This document shows, piece by piece, positions 51,793 through 61,551 of a stretch of 64,000 nucleotides of DNA. Under the pieces are notes generated by a model, which saw only the letters and a list, made by a program, of their open reading frames with translations, was not told where the DNA came from and searched no databases. The stretch lies in contig JBCCCR010000016.1 in assembly GCA_039033415.1 (NCBI GenBank), positions 62,001-126,000 of the forward strand. Direction: 5' to 3'. The DNA comes from Pseudomonadota bacterium. GTDB lineage: Bacteria; Pseudomonadota; Gammaproteobacteria; Xanthomonadales; SZUA-38. Position numbers and translations under genes: made by a program. Within the stretch, counting starts at the first letter, position 1, and every line of letters starts with the position of its first letter.

Positions 51793-53805
51793 TCAGGCCG
51801 AGGCCGGCGCGACGCCCAGCTGTGACAGGACGTGCGCCAGCACGTCGTCGGCGTACAGCAGCCCAACTACCTGGCGGTCCTCCCGCGTATCGACCACTGG
51901 CAGCCATTTGAAACCACGGTCGCGCATCATGTTGGCCGCAATGGCGCAGGTTTCGCCGCTGGCGGCCACCGCCGGCTTTCGACTCATCACCTGCGCCACC
52001 GTCGCGTCCGTCCCGTGCTCCAGGCCGGCAATCAGATCAGTCCGAGTCACCAGCCCGACCAGCTCTGAATCGTCGCTGACCAGCGCCAGGTCCTGGCCGC
52101 TTTGGCGCAGACCGTCGAAAGCCTCCAACACCCGGCTGGCGGGCTCAAAACTGCGGTCCGGCGGTTCCCGCATCAGCTCAGCGCAGGTCGCGTTTTCCAG
52201 CAGGCGAAGGGCCTCCGGCGCGCTTTCCCAGAACGGCTGATGGGTGAGCATGCTGCGGCGAAGCAGGGTTTCCACCGGCTTCAGCGTGGCGCTCATGCGC
52301 TGCATAAAATCACCCGCCAGGCTGATGGCCTCAATATTGGTCCGGGCTCGCAGCGCCACGTTGTCTTTGCCGAAGCTGCTCAGTGTGTGGCTGCCGATGA
52401 GCTCGCCGCCGCCGACCACCGCCAGCACCTGGTCGCTGCCCGAGGGTCCGCCGGGATGGATGATTTCGCACTCACCCTCCTCGACCGCGTAAAGCGTGCG
52501 CCCGGCGCTGTGGGAGTCGATGATCGTTTCACCGGCGGCGAAAAAGCTTCGGGACACAGGCTGTGTTCCGGCGCCGTTGAACGCACTGATTTCCCGGGGA
52601 AAAACCAGCTCAAAAGCCCAGTCAAAGCCCACCTTAATCTTCTGCAGGAAGCTCGGAAGCTTGACGAGAAACGCGCTGCGCCAGAGCCAGAAGGCCGGAA
52701 AGCCGGCCACCCGTACGCCAAGCAGCTCAGCCACACCGCGGCGCCCGCCGATTCCCGCGGCCACGCCGACGGGTTTGAAGCTGAAGGGGCGCGTCGCGTT
52801 GCCTTCCACCTTCCTCAAGATGTTCTGCGCCGCCTGCCGACCCTGACGCTCAGCAAACTGCGCCGTTGGAGGTGCCGTCTTCCCGGTGTGCTGATTGGGA
52901 ACCCACGCACAGTCGCCCACCGCCCAGAGTCCCGGCCTTCCTTTGACCTGCATATCGGGCTCCGTGACAACGCGGCCGCCCTCGGTCTCCACCGCCAGGC
53001 GCTGGACCAGTTCCGTCGCCGTATTGCCGATGGTGCAGACCACCGTACCCCCTTCGATCAATTCGCCGCTGTTCAGCTCGACACCGCGACGGGTCACCAC
53101 CGATGCCCGAGCCTTCAGCACAAACTTCACGCCGTGCTTTTTCATCCGCGCAATCGCAAAGTCTCGCAGGCGGGACGTGACCTCCGGCAGGATCTGCTCG
53201 CGGGAGTGAATCAGCGTCACCTGGATGTCTTCGGGGAGAATATTGTCGTAATACTTCAGCGCGTGCTGGGCCAGGTCGTTGATTTCGCCAGCCACCTCTA
53301 CACCGCTGAAGCCGCCCCCGATCACCACAAATGACGTAAGCCAGCGTCGCCGGTCGGAGTCCTCGCACGCATCAGCCTGCTCCAGCCGTTCCATCACCCG
53401 CTGGCGCATGGCGATGGCGTCACCGATCGATTTCAGCGGCAGCGCGTTGGTCACCATCCCCGGGACGCGGCCCAGGTCCACCCGGTTCCCAACGGCGATC
53501 ACCAGCTCATCAAAGCCGGTTTGGCCGACACTCCCGTCATAGCGCTGGTAGGTTAGCTGGCGCGCGTCTGGATCCACCGACAGCACCTTTTCGCTGCGGC
53601 AGTGCACGTTCTTGAGCATCTGGCGCAGCGGCGCGGTGATGGCCCGAGGATTGAGTGATGAACCCGCCACGTCCGCCAGGAGGGGCGTAAACACCATGTG
53701 GTTGACCGGATTGAAGAGGGTCACGTTGACCTTCTTTGAGGCACCCAAAATCTTGGCGCACTTCACGCCGGCAAACCCGCCGCCTACGATGACTACCTTA
53801 TTCAT
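51793..53805 (-). CDS. Type II NADH dehydrogenase fused to cyclic-nucleotide-binding and CBS domains
   Basis: Three-part protein of 670 aa. Residues 1 to about 410 form an NDH-2/FAD-dependent oxidoreductase: VVIVGGGFAGVKCAK (FAD), FVVIGGGFSGVEVAGE (NADH), WAVGDCAWVP and PTAQFAERQG near the end. NDH-2 passes electrons from NADH to quinone at the membrane without pumping. About 420-530 is a cNMP-binding-like domain (AAGETIIDSHSAGRTLYAVEEG), and about 545-665 a CBS pair (LALVSDDSELVGLVTRTDLI and GFKWLPVVDTREDRQVVGLLY). CBS pairs usually bind adenine nucleotides. The architecture suggests an enzyme gated by nucleotides, an inference. It is monocistronic. Confidence 0.85.
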   Translation of the reverse strand: MNKVVIVGGGFAGVKCAKILGASKKVNVTLFNPVNHMVFTPLLADVAGSSLNPRAITAPLRQMLKNVHCRSEKVLSVDPDARQLTYQRYDGSVGQTGFDELVIAVGNRVDLGRVPGMVTNALPLKSIGDAIAMRQRVMERLEQADACEDSDRRRWLTSFVVIGGGFSGVEVAGEINDLAQHALKYYDNILPEDIQVTLIHSREQILPEVTSRLRDFAIARMKKHGVKFVLKARASVVTRRGVELNSGELIEGGTVVCTIGNTATELVQRLAVETEGGRVVTEPDMQVKGRPGLWAVGDCAWVPNQHTGKTAPPTAQFAERQGRQAAQNILRKVEGNATRPFSFKPVGVAAGIGGRRGVAELLGVRVAGFPAFWLWRSAFLVKLPSFLQKIKVGFDWAFELVFPREISAFNGAGTQPVSRSFFAAGETIIDSHSAGRTLYAVEEGECEIIHPGGPSGSDQVLAVVGGGELIGSHTLSSFGKDNVALRARTNIEAISLAGDFMQRMSATLKPVETLLRRSMLTHQPFWESAPEALRLLENATCAELMREPPDRSFEPASRVLEAFDGLRQSGQDLALVSDDSELVGLVTRTDLIAGLEHGTDATVAQVMSRKPAVAASGETCAIAANMMRDRGFKWLPVVDTREDRQVVGLLYADDVLAHVLSQLGVAPASA

Positions 53806-53840
53806 CAGCCTCGCTCCTAACCTTTACCCAATCGCTGCCC

Positions 53841-53883
53841 AAAAAAAAGGCCCGATTCCGGCGGCTGACCAGAATCGGACCTT
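53841..53883 (-). terminator. Rho-independent terminator after the doxX gene
   Basis: On the minus strand AAGGTCCGATTC pairs with GAATCGGGCCTT (12-bp stem with one G-U), the loop is 13 nt, and eight U follow. Position and strand fit the end of the doxX transcript, and it lies before the NDH-2 start. Confidence 0.9.
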
Positions 53884-53899
53884 GCTGCTGTCCGCCGTC

Positions 53900-54490
53900 C
53901 TATTCCTTCTTAAAGAAGCGGCCGAGCCAGTAGTCGACGCTGACAAACTTGCCTGCGCCCAGGCCCATCAGCGCCATCAGCATCAGGAAATAGGTGGCGG
54001 CCCATTCGATGCCGTTTTTGTTGATCGTGATGGAGCCGGCTTCCGTGAGATAGCTGTAGTTGCCATGTCGGCGCAGCAGGGAGCGGGCTTTGCTGCGACG
54101 CTCAACGCCGGCTTCGATCAGATCCTCACGCCATTCCCAGGGGGCGGTCAGCTCCGTTTCGGGGCCCACGTGCCAGCCGTTTTCCCAGTGAACCGTGGTA
54201 GCCGCAACCACCATGGTGAACATCAGGGGAATGGCGATCCAACGAACCGCGAGGCCAGCAACCAGCAGCCAGCCGCCAATAAACTCGGTGCCTCCGGCCA
54301 CGTAGGCCATCAGTTCGGGCGCTGGAATACCCAGGCTGTCAAAGTATTTGCCGATGTTTTCGGCATTCGACAGCTTGTTGGAGCCAGCCAGGATGAAGAT
54401 CGGCGCCAGATAGACGCGCAGACCGATGGAGGCCAGAAATGTTCCGACCGAGGTGATTACGCCCTGGAGCGTGTGAATCAAACCCGTCAT
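53900..54490 (-). CDS. DoxX family membrane protein
   Basis: Integral membrane protein of 196 aa with about four helices: residues 8-36, about 63-80, about 83-102 and about 155-180, separated by a soluble loop with basic residues (about 115-145). The beginning FLASIGLRVYLAPIFILAGSNKL and GGTEFIGGWLLVAGL match the DoxX family (quinone- and redox-associated membrane proteins). AGGGG lies about 8 nt before the ATG. It has its own promoter region and terminator, between sdhB and the NDH-2 gene. A respiratory or redox role is inferred from context only. Confidence 0.85.
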   Translation of the reverse strand: MTGLIHTLQGVITSVGTFLASIGLRVYLAPIFILAGSNKLSNAENIGKYFDSLGIPAPELMAYVAGGTEFIGGWLLVAGLAVRWIAIPLMFTMVVAATTVHWENGWHVGPETELTAPWEWREDLIEAGVERRSKARSLLRRHGNYSYLTEAGSITINKNGIEWAATYFLMLMALMGLGAGKFVSVDYWLGRFFKKE

Positions 54491-54584
54491 TTTCGTTCCC
54501 CTGCAATCTCGTTAGGTTGCGTAATAAGAAACGACTAAGCGGGTTTTTCTTTCACCTCTCGCTCACATTGGCGTTGACGGCAGG

Positions 54585-55367
54585 CTACACCCCGCGCCGA
54601 GCCATCAGCATTTTCTTGATTTCAGCGATGGCTTTGGCTGGATTCAGGCCTTTCGGACAGGTTTTGGTGCAGTTCATGATGGTGTGGCAGCGGTAGAGCC
54701 GGAAAGGGTCTTCCAGGTCGTCCAGCCGCTCACCGGTCGCCTCATCGCGTGAGTCGATAAGCCATCGATAGGCCTGCAGCAAAATCGCCGGCCCCAGATA
54801 GCGGTCTCCGTTCCACCAGTAGCTTGGGCAGGACGTTGAGCAGCAGGCACAGAGAATGCACTCATAGAGGCCGTCCAGCTTCTCCCGATCCTCCTTGGAC
54901 TGCAGGCGCTCCTTGTCAGCCGGAGCAACCGAGCTGGTGCGAATCCACGGCTTGATCGACGCGTGCTGCGCGTAGAAGTGGGTCATGTCCGGCACCAGGT
55001 CTTTCACGACCGGCATGTGCGGCAGCGGATAAACTTTGACGTCACCTTTGATGTCCGAGATCGGCTTGGTGCAGGCCAGCGTGTTCGTCCCGTCGATGTT
55101 CATCGCGCAGGATCCGCAGATGCCTTCGCGACAGGACCGCCGCAGCGTCAGCGTGGTGTCGATCTCGTTTTTGATCTTCAGCAGACCGTCCAGCACCATC
55201 GGGCCGCACGAATCCATGTCCACCTCATAGGTGTCGGTGCGCGGGTTTTCGCCGGCGTCAGGGTCCCAGCGATACACTTTGAATCGCTTGACGTTCTTAG
55301 CGCCGTTGGCGGAAAAATTCTTTCCGGGCTTAATCTTCGAGTTTCTAGGCAGGGTAAATTTGGCCAT
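54585..55367 (-). CDS. sdhB: Succinate dehydrogenase iron-sulfur subunit
   Basis: Iron-sulfur subunit of complex II (260 aa) carrying electrons from SdhA to ubiquinone. The three cluster motifs are all present: [16 protein letters not shown] with a later Cys ([2Fe-2S]), [17 protein letters not shown] ([4Fe-4S]) and [17 protein letters not shown] ([3Fe-4S]). It lacks the usual N-terminal length variation of animal forms. It ends the sdhCDAB order after a 27-bp gap from sdhA. A gene for the flavinylation factor SdhE does not follow in this window. Confidence 0.97.
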   Translation of the reverse strand: MAKFTLPRNSKIKPGKNFSANGAKNVKRFKVYRWDPDAGENPRTDTYEVDMDSCGPMVLDGLLKIKNEIDTTLTLRRSCREGICGSCAMNIDGTNTLACTKPISDIKGDVKVYPLPHMPVVKDLVPDMTHFYAQHASIKPWIRTSSVAPADKERLQSKEDREKLDGLYECILCACCSTSCPSYWWNGDRYLGPAILLQAYRWLIDSRDEATGERLDDLEDPFRLYRCHTIMNCTKTCPKGLNPAKAIAEIKKMLMARRGV

Positions 55368-55394
55368 TAATCCTATCTCTAATGCTCTCTTGCC

Positions 55395-57185
55395 TTAGTA
55401 CGTTCTTGCCTTCGGCGGAACGGCTTCCACGTCGTCCGTCATCGTCTCGAGGTGGACCGGGCGATATTCAAAGTTCACCGATCCCTCGTCCGACACCCAC
55501 GCGAGAGTATGTTTCATCCAGTTCTCATCATCCCGATCGGGGTAGTCCTCGTGAGCATGAGCACCGCGCGATTCCTTGCGGTTGGCCGCGCTCGTGATGG
55601 TAGCCACCGCGCACGACAACAGGTTCTGAAGTTCGAGCGTTTCAATGAGGTCTGAGTTCCAGATCAGCGACGTATCGTTCACCTGTACGTCTTCGAACGA
55701 CCGATACACCTCGTTCATCTTCTCAACGCCTTCGGACAGGGTCTCGTCCGTGCGGAACACGGCGGCGTGCTCCTGCATGGTCGCCTGCATGGCGCTGCGG
55801 ATGCTCGCGGTGCCCGTTTCGCCTTTGGCGTAACGCAGGCGGTCCAGGTTGCCGAGCGCCCGATCCAATGACGCCTGGGGCGTTTTGGGATGCGGTTGTT
55901 CCGGCTTCATCGTCTCGCCGCAGTGCTGCGCCACCGACCGACCAAATACGATCAGATCGAGCAGCGAATTGGAGCCCAGGCGGTTGGCGCCGTGCACCGA
56001 CACCGAGGCCGCCTCACCGATCGAATATAGACCTGGCACCAGCTTATTGGGATCGCCGCCCTGACCGGAACGCACCTCACCGTGATAGTTGGTGGGGATA
56101 CCGCCCATGTTGTAGTGCACGGTCGGCAGCACCGGGATGGGCTCTTTGGTCACGTCGACGCCAGCAAAAATCTGCGCGGTCTCCGAGATGCCGGGGAGAC
56201 GTTCTTCGATCACGTCAGCGCCCAGGTGGGAAAGGTTGAGATGCACGTGGTCGTTGTTCGGCCCGACACCGCGACCCTCGCGGATCTCGATGGTGCTCGA
56301 ACGGCTTACCACGTCGCGGGACGCCAGATCTTTGGCGTTTGGCGCGTAGCGCTCCATGTAGCGCTCGCCGTCGGAGTTGGTGAGATAGCCACCCTCGCCG
56401 CGCACACCTTCGGTGATCAGTACGCCTGCGCCGTAGACGCCGGTGGGGTGAAACTGCACAAACTCCATGTCTTCGAGCGGCAACCCGGCCCGTACGACCA
56501 TGCCGTTGCCGTCGCCGGTACAGGTGTGAGCGGACGTGGCCGAGAACCAGGCCCGCCCGTAGCCACCGGTCGCCAGCACCACCGCGTGGGTCTTAAACAG
56601 GTGCAGCTTGCCGGTGTTCATCTCCAGCGCCAGGACCCCTCGACAGGCCCCATCGTCGTCCATGATCAGATCGAGGGCAAAAAACTCGATGAAAAACTGG
56701 GCGTCGTGCTTCAGCGACTGCTGATATAGGGTGTGCAGGATGGCGTGACCGGTGCGGTCAGCGGCAGCGCAGGTGCGCTGGGCCGTGCCTTCGCCGAAGT
56801 GGGTGGTCATCCCGCCGAACGGCCGCTGGTAAATCTTGCCTTCCTCGGTTCGGGAAAACGGCACGCCGTAGTGTTCCAGCTCAATCACCGACGGAATCGC
56901 CTCGCGGCACATGTATTCGATGGCGTCCTGATCGCCGAGCCAGTCCGACCCTTTGATGGTGTCGTACATATGCCAGCGCCAATCGTCTTCGCCCATATTG
57001 GCCAGCGCAGCACTCATGCCGCCCTGCGCAGCCACCGTATGGCTGCGGGTGGGGAATACCTTGGTCAGGCAAGCTGTCTTAAGCCCGGTTGCCGCCATGC
57101 CCATCGTGGCCCGCAGCCCGGCGCCGCCGGCGCCGACCACCAGACAATCGTACTGGTGTTCGACCAGCGAGTAATCGTTACTCAA
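55395..57185 (-). CDS. sdhA: Succinate dehydrogenase flavoprotein subunit
   Basis: Catalytic subunit of complex II (596 aa), oxidising succinate to fumarate. It has [19 protein letters not shown] (FAD), [14 protein letters not shown] with the His that carries covalent [25 protein letters not shown], and [19 protein letters not shown]. The TTG at 57185 is chosen because AGGAGG lies 6 nt upstream and the next in-frame ATG choices upstream extend into sdhD; the start overlaps the sdhD stop. C-terminal [13 protein letters not shown] closes the chain. Confidence 0.96.
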   Translation of the reverse strand: MSNDYSLVEHQYDCLVVGAGGAGLRATMGMAATGLKTACLTKVFPTRSHTVAAQGGMSAALANMGEDDWRWHMYDTIKGSDWLGDQDAIEYMCREAIPSVIELEHYGVPFSRTEEGKIYQRPFGGMTTHFGEGTAQRTCAAADRTGHAILHTLYQQSLKHDAQFFIEFFALDLIMDDDGACRGVLALEMNTGKLHLFKTHAVVLATGGYGRAWFSATSAHTCTGDGNGMVVRAGLPLEDMEFVQFHPTGVYGAGVLITEGVRGEGGYLTNSDGERYMERYAPNAKDLASRDVVSRSSTIEIREGRGVGPNNDHVHLNLSHLGADVIEERLPGISETAQIFAGVDVTKEPIPVLPTVHYNMGGIPTNYHGEVRSGQGGDPNKLVPGLYSIGEAASVSVHGANRLGSNSLLDLIVFGRSVAQHCGETMKPEQPHPKTPQASLDRALGNLDRLRYAKGETGTASIRSAMQATMQEHAAVFRTDETLSEGVEKMNEVYRSFEDVQVNDTSLIWNSDLIETLELQNLLSCAVATITSAANRKESRGAHAHEDYPDRDDENWMKHTLAWVSDEGSVNFEYRPVHLETMTDDVEAVPPKARTY

Positions 57186-57568
57186 CTCACTCCTCCTGTA
57201 ACAATCTTGAGGATGGCAATCACCGACACTGCAACGCCAAGCAGCGTTGCGAGCTTCACCGCAACGTGGGCGGTGAACTCCATCCATGGATTATGTATGT
57301 AGTCTTCGACAACCACCTGCAGGCCCAGCTGTGAGTGCCACAGCACCGCCACAACCCAGCAGGCCAGCAGCGCGGCATTGAGCGGGCTCGCAACCAGCGC
57401 GCGAACCGTCTCAAAGTCGACGCTTTGTGTTTTCAGCAGCAACACCACCACCCAGATAGTCAGCGGCGCCAGCGCGATGGCCGTCAGCCGCTGCAGCCAC
57501 CAGTGCTCTACGCCGGCCTTGGCTGACCCTTTGCCGATGACCCTCGCGAGAGGATGCTCAAGATTCAT
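57182..57568 (-). CDS. sdhD: Succinate dehydrogenase membrane anchor subunit
   Basis: Membrane anchor of complex II (128 aa) with three helices (about 30-50, 60-80, 95-120). The start at 57568 ([12 protein letters not shown]) overlaps the sdhC stop (ATGA). [19 protein letters not shown] and [20 protein letters not shown] are typical of SdhD, with the His of HSQLG placed to bind heme b. It helps form the quinone site with SdhB and SdhC. Confidence 0.95.
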   Translation of the reverse strand: MNLEHPLARVIGKGSAKAGVEHWWLQRLTAIALAPLTIWVVVLLLKTQSVDFETVRALVASPLNAALLACWVVAVLWHSQLGLQVVVEDYIHNPWMEFTAHVAVKLATLLGVAVSVIAILKIVTGGVS

Positions 57569-57948
57569 ACGCCACCCCCGAAGATCAGCGCGGCACAGAT
57601 GCCGGTGGCCACCAGGCTGAAGAGCACGACGATCCAGCCGGTCTGGTAGGCCGACTTCAGCTCCAGGCCGTAACCGGTATCCCAAAGCAGATGCCGCAGG
57701 CCATTGGCCAGGTGATAAAAGAGCGAAAACACCATCGCCAGCAGCACCAGCTTGCCAAGGAGGGTGCCGACGATCATTTGGGCACTCGCGAAGGCTTCGG
57801 CCCCGCTCGATAAGGCGTAAATCCAGTAGACAACAAACACCGCGCCGAACGACAGGAAAACGCCGGTGGCTCGGTGCATGATGGAGAGCGTTGAGGTGAG
57901 CTGCGGCTTGTAAACCTGCAGGTGCGGGGATAGAGGTCTATCCTGCAT
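57565..57948 (-). CDS. sdhC: Succinate dehydrogenase cytochrome b556 subunit
   Basis: Complex II cytochrome b subunit (127 aa) with three membrane helices. PLSPHLQVYKPQLTSTLSIMHRATG is the usual N-terminal signature (Ser and Arg near the quinone site), and FYHLANGLRHLLWDTGYG holds the heme-b His. GGAGG lies 4 nt before the ATG. It begins the sdhCDAB order and lies 25 bp after the malic enzyme gene on the same strand, without an obvious terminator between them. Confidence 0.95.
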   Translation of the reverse strand: MQDRPLSPHLQVYKPQLTSTLSIMHRATGVFLSFGAVFVVYWIYALSSGAEAFASAQMIVGTLLGKLVLLAMVFSLFYHLANGLRHLLWDTGYGLELKSAYQTGWIVVLFSLVATGICAALIFGGGV

Positions 57949-57973
57949 ATTTCCTCCGAAACTTCATTAGCAT

Positions 57974-59593
57974 TCAGTAGAACGGGTCATACATGCTGGG
58001 GGCAATCGTAGCTTCCCAGTTGTCGACGGACCGTGTTGCCAGGCCCTCTGCCTCAGCCTGTTTGGCGACCGCTACGGCGATCGCGAGCGAGACCTTGCGA
58101 ATATCAGACAGCGGCGGATAAATGGACCCGGCCGCCAGATCGCTTTCGCTGACGTCTTCCGCCAGGGCCTTCACCGAGGCCAGGAACATACCGTCCGAAA
58201 TCCGATTGGCGCCACAGGCGATGGCGCCCAAACCGATACCCGGGAAGATATAGGCGTTATTGCCCTGCCCGGGGCGGCGAACTTCACCGTGATAGTCCAC
58301 CAGCCCAAACGGGCTGCCGCTGGCAAAGATGGCCCGTCCGTCGGTCCATTCGTAGGCCTCTAGCGCGGTGCATTCGGCGTTGGTCGTGGGATTGGACAGC
58401 GCAAAGACGGCCGGTCGTTCAGTCACGCTGGCCAGCAGCCGCAGCGAATCCTCGCTGAAGGTGCCGGGGCGGCCGGTCGCGCCGATAAGCGCGGTGGGCT
58501 TATGCGCCTCGACGGCTTCGTGAAACGACATTTCCGGCAGATCGTGGGCATACGGCACGTTGTGTGGCGCAATCCGCTCACTGTTCTTGGTCAGCAGGCC
58601 TCGCGAATTGCAAAACCACAGTCGCGAACGCGCCTCGTCCTCGGACAGCCCCGCCTCCACCAGCGCTGAAACCATCAAGTCGCCGATGCCCGTAGCCGCG
58701 GAACCGGCGCCCAGAAACAGGATTCGCTGATCCTTAAACGGCGTGCCCGAGATGCGCGTGGCGGCAAAAACGCCGGCCAGCACCACCGCCGCAGTGCCCT
58801 GGATATCGTCGTTGAAGCACAGCACTTCGTCCTTGTAGCGTTCCAGCAGCCGGTAGGCGTTTGCCGTGACAAAATCTTCGAACTGAATCAGGACACCCGG
58901 GAAGACTTTCTGGGTGGCCTGGACAAACTCGTCGATCAGCTCGTCGTAGGCCTCGCCGCGCACCCGGTCCTGGATCAGCCCGAGATACATATCGTTTTCG
59001 CGCACCGTGTGGTTGTTGGTGCCCACATCGATCATGACCGGCAAACACTGACTGGGATGAATCCCGGCACACGCGACGTACAGCGACAGCTTGCCGATGG
59101 GAATGCCCATGCCGTTGGCCCCAAGGTCACCCAGACCGAGGATACGCTCACCGTCGGTGACAACGATGATCCGCACGTCTTCTTCATACCAGTTGCGCAG
59201 CAGCTCCTCGATCCGCCCACGATCGTTGATCGTCAGGTAGATACCCCGCGGTCGGCGAAAAATGGCGGCAAACTCTTTGCACGCCTGGCCCACGGTCGGG
59301 GTGTAGATCAGCGGCATGACCTCTTCGATATGGTCGATGACGGTGCGATAGAACAGCGCTTCGTTTCGATCCGCCAGCCCCTGCAGATAGATATGCCGGT
59401 CCAGATCGCTGTCTTTCTTGCGCAGATGTGACTGCACCCGCTTGACGTGCTCATCGAGACTCAGCACCCGAGGCGGCAGCAGGCCGCGCAGCTTGTACCG
59501 ATCTCGTTCTTCTTCGCTGAAACCCGTGCTCTTGTTGAAAGCCGGGTCGAGCAGCCTGCGCTGCCCAAGCTTCTCCTCTGACGTATCGGGCAT
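57974..59593 (-). CDS. maeA: NAD-dependent malic enzyme
   Basis: Oxidative decarboxylation of malate to pyruvate and CO2 (539 aa, E. coli MaeA-type length). Motifs: LIYTPTVGQACKEFAAIFR, VVVTDGERILGLGDLGANG split here as VTDGERILGLGDLGANGMG, CFNDDIQGTAAVVLAG with metal-binding Asp, and FLGAGSAATGIGDLM for the dinucleotide. The late SNPTTNAECTALEAYEW is also typical. The start lies 2 bp after the stop of the acetolactate synthase gene, so the two form an operon, and sdhC follows 25 bp downstream. Confidence 0.95.
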   Translation of the reverse strand: MPDTSEEKLGQRRLLDPAFNKSTGFSEEERDRYKLRGLLPPRVLSLDEHVKRVQSHLRKKDSDLDRHIYLQGLADRNEALFYRTVIDHIEEVMPLIYTPTVGQACKEFAAIFRRPRGIYLTINDRGRIEELLRNWYEEDVRIIVVTDGERILGLGDLGANGMGIPIGKLSLYVACAGIHPSQCLPVMIDVGTNNHTVRENDMYLGLIQDRVRGEAYDELIDEFVQATQKVFPGVLIQFEDFVTANAYRLLERYKDEVLCFNDDIQGTAAVVLAGVFAATRISGTPFKDQRILFLGAGSAATGIGDLMVSALVEAGLSEDEARSRLWFCNSRGLLTKNSERIAPHNVPYAHDLPEMSFHEAVEAHKPTALIGATGRPGTFSEDSLRLLASVTERPAVFALSNPTTNAECTALEAYEWTDGRAIFASGSPFGLVDYHGEVRRPGQGNNAYIFPGIGLGAIACGANRISDGMFLASVKALAEDVSESDLAAGSIYPPLSDIRKVSLAIAVAVAKQAEAEGLATRSVDNWEATIAPSMYDPFY

Positions 59594-59595
59594 GG

Positions 59596-61284
59596 TCAGA
59601 TCAGGCAGACCTTCTCAGCAAGTTCGTTGATCAGGACCCGGGTGTTTTCCGAGTAGTCGATCGGCGCATCGATGAGGTGCACCCCGGGGGTGTCGAGCGC
59701 CTTCTGCAGCGTCGGCAGCAGCTCTGACGTTTCTTCGATCCGGTGTCCGACAGCGCCGTACGACTCCGCGTACTTCACAAAATCCGGGTTGCCGTAGTCC
59801 AGCCCCCAGTTTTCGAAGCCGCCACCTTCCTGCTTCCACTTGATCATGCCGTACGCATCGTCCCGGAGGATCAGCACCGCCAGGTTCAGCTTGTACCGGA
59901 CCGCGGTTTCCAGCTCCTGGCTGTTCATCATGAATCCGCCGTCGCCACAGATCGCCATGACCTTGCGCTCCGGAAACAGCATGGCCGCCATCATGGCAGA
60001 CGGTAGGCCCGCGCCCATCGTGGCCAGCGCGTTATCCAGCAGCACCGTATTGGGCTCGTAAGCCCGGTAGTTGCGGGCAAACCAGATTTTGTACATGCCG
60101 TTGTCGAGCGCGATGATGCCGTCCTGCGGCATGGCCCGCCGCACGTCGGCGACCATCCGCTGAGGCTTGGTCGGGAAACCTTCATCGTCGGCCCCGTCAG
60201 CAATCGATGCGAGCACCTGATCGCGGACCTTCATGTAGTACTCGAAGTCCCACTCGTCGCTCTTGCTGATGTTTTTGGTGATCGAATCCAGCGTGGTAGC
60301 GATGTCACCGACCACCTCCAGCTGCGGGAAGTAAACCTCGTCAACTTCCGCTGAGTTGAAGTTGATGTGGATCACCTGCTTGCCATCCGGCTCCATGAAA
60401 AACGGCGGTTTCTCGATCACGTCGTGTCCGATATTGACCACCAGATCCGCTCTATCGATGGCGCAGTGGAGGTAGTCCCCGTCAGACAGCGCCGCGGTGC
60501 CGATGTACAGCGGGTGGAACTCGTTCAGCACGCCTTTGCCCATCTGCGTGTTGAAGAACGGAATGCCGGTCGCCTCAACCAGATCGTGCAGCGCATCCTG
60601 AATGCGCTTCCGATTGGCGCCGGCGCCGATCAGGATCAGCGGCCGCTTCGCGTTGTGGATCATCTGCACCGCGGTGCGCACACACTTTTGATCGGGGGTC
60701 GGCAGACGCGGCCGCGACTGCGGATAAATGAACTGGTTGTCAGTGTACTCGTGCGCGATATCTTCCGGCAGCTCGAGATTCACCGCGCCGGGGCGCTCCT
60801 CTTCCGCAATTCTGAAGGATTCCCGCACCAGCGAGGGAATGGTGTTGGCGTTCACGACCTGCTTCGCGAACTTCGTGATCGGCTTGAACATGGGCACCGT
60901 TTCCAGAATCTGGAAGCGGCCCTGCTTGGATTTCTTCACCGGCTTTTGGCCGGTGATCATCAGCATCGGCATGGCGCCGAGCTGCGCGTAGGCGGCGGCC
61001 GTCACAAAGTTGGTGGCGCCAGGGCCGAGCGTGGCGAGACAGACGCCGGTATGGCCGGTGAAGCGGCCGTAGGTGGAGGCCATGAAACCCGCCCCCTGCT
61101 CGTGCCGGGTCAGGACCAGCTTGATGTTGGACTGGCGCAGCGACTCCAGCAGATCCAGGTTCTCCTCGCCGGGGACGCCGAAGATGTACTCGACGCCCTC
61201 CCCTTCGAGCGCCTTGATAAACAGGTCAGAGCCTTTGATCTGACCGTCTTTGAGTTCGGGCTGGATTCCCTCTGAATTCGACAT
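59596..61284 (-). CDS. Acetolactate synthase large-subunit-type enzyme (thiamine-diphosphate dependent)
   Basis: ThDP enzyme (562 aa) of the acetolactate synthase family, condensing two pyruvates. FGVPGEENLDLLESLRQS with the catalytic Glu in LTRHEQGAGFMA, and CGDGGFMMNSQELETAVR that binds ThDP-Mg2+, are clear. It is more like single-polypeptide catabolic (AlsS-type) enzymes, since no regulatory subunit gene (ilvH/ilvN) and no acetolactate decarboxylase are adjacent. AGGGAG precedes the ATG. Malic enzyme follows 2 bp later, so malate-derived pyruvate may feed it. It is the first gene of this minus-strand run. Confidence 0.9.
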   Translation of the reverse strand: MSNSEGIQPELKDGQIKGSDLFIKALEGEGVEYIFGVPGEENLDLLESLRQSNIKLVLTRHEQGAGFMASTYGRFTGHTGVCLATLGPGATNFVTAAAYAQLGAMPMLMITGQKPVKKSKQGRFQILETVPMFKPITKFAKQVVNANTIPSLVRESFRIAEEERPGAVNLELPEDIAHEYTDNQFIYPQSRPRLPTPDQKCVRTAVQMIHNAKRPLILIGAGANRKRIQDALHDLVEATGIPFFNTQMGKGVLNEFHPLYIGTAALSDGDYLHCAIDRADLVVNIGHDVIEKPPFFMEPDGKQVIHINFNSAEVDEVYFPQLEVVGDIATTLDSITKNISKSDEWDFEYYMKVRDQVLASIADGADDEGFPTKPQRMVADVRRAMPQDGIIALDNGMYKIWFARNYRAYEPNTVLLDNALATMGAGLPSAMMAAMLFPERKVMAICGDGGFMMNSQELETAVRYKLNLAVLILRDDAYGMIKWKQEGGGFENWGLDYGNPDFVKYAESYGAVGHRIEETSELLPTLQKALDTPGVHLIDAPIDYSENTRVLINELAEKVCLI

Positions 61285-61474
61285 GGTGTGTTCTCCCTTA
61301 AGCTGGCTGGTGCCTAGCGATGGTCAGCTCCCTGCGGTTTGCCCGCCAAAGCCGTTCCCATCGGTTCCCCAAGCAAATAATTCGGCTGGGCCGAATGTTG
61401 AAAGTGTTCAGCGTAACGCCCTGCAGGCAATGAAATCCTTATCGCCAACTCCATTAAGACCCTTTCCAGCGCCC

Positions 61475-61496
61475 CTGATCCCCACAGATCAGTATA
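61475..61496 (-). promoter_or_regulatory. Candidate promoter and operator for the acetolactate synthase run
   Basis: On the minus strand TATACT (61496-61491) is a good -10; no consensus -35 is found at 17-18 bp. Immediately after it lies CTGATC-tgtggg-GATCAG (61492-61475), a perfect 6-bp inverted repeat where a repressor could block initiation. This is a hypothesis from spacing alone. Confidence 0.35.
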
Positions 61497-61551
61497 ACTG
61501 ACGAAAACGCGGTTGCCGACCGAAAATGCCGTTTGCGCCCAGACGCTTGCG

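Noticed and set aside
52102-53334. 410-codon open frame on the plus strand
   Set aside because: Antisense to the NDH-2 fusion, which has full motif support.
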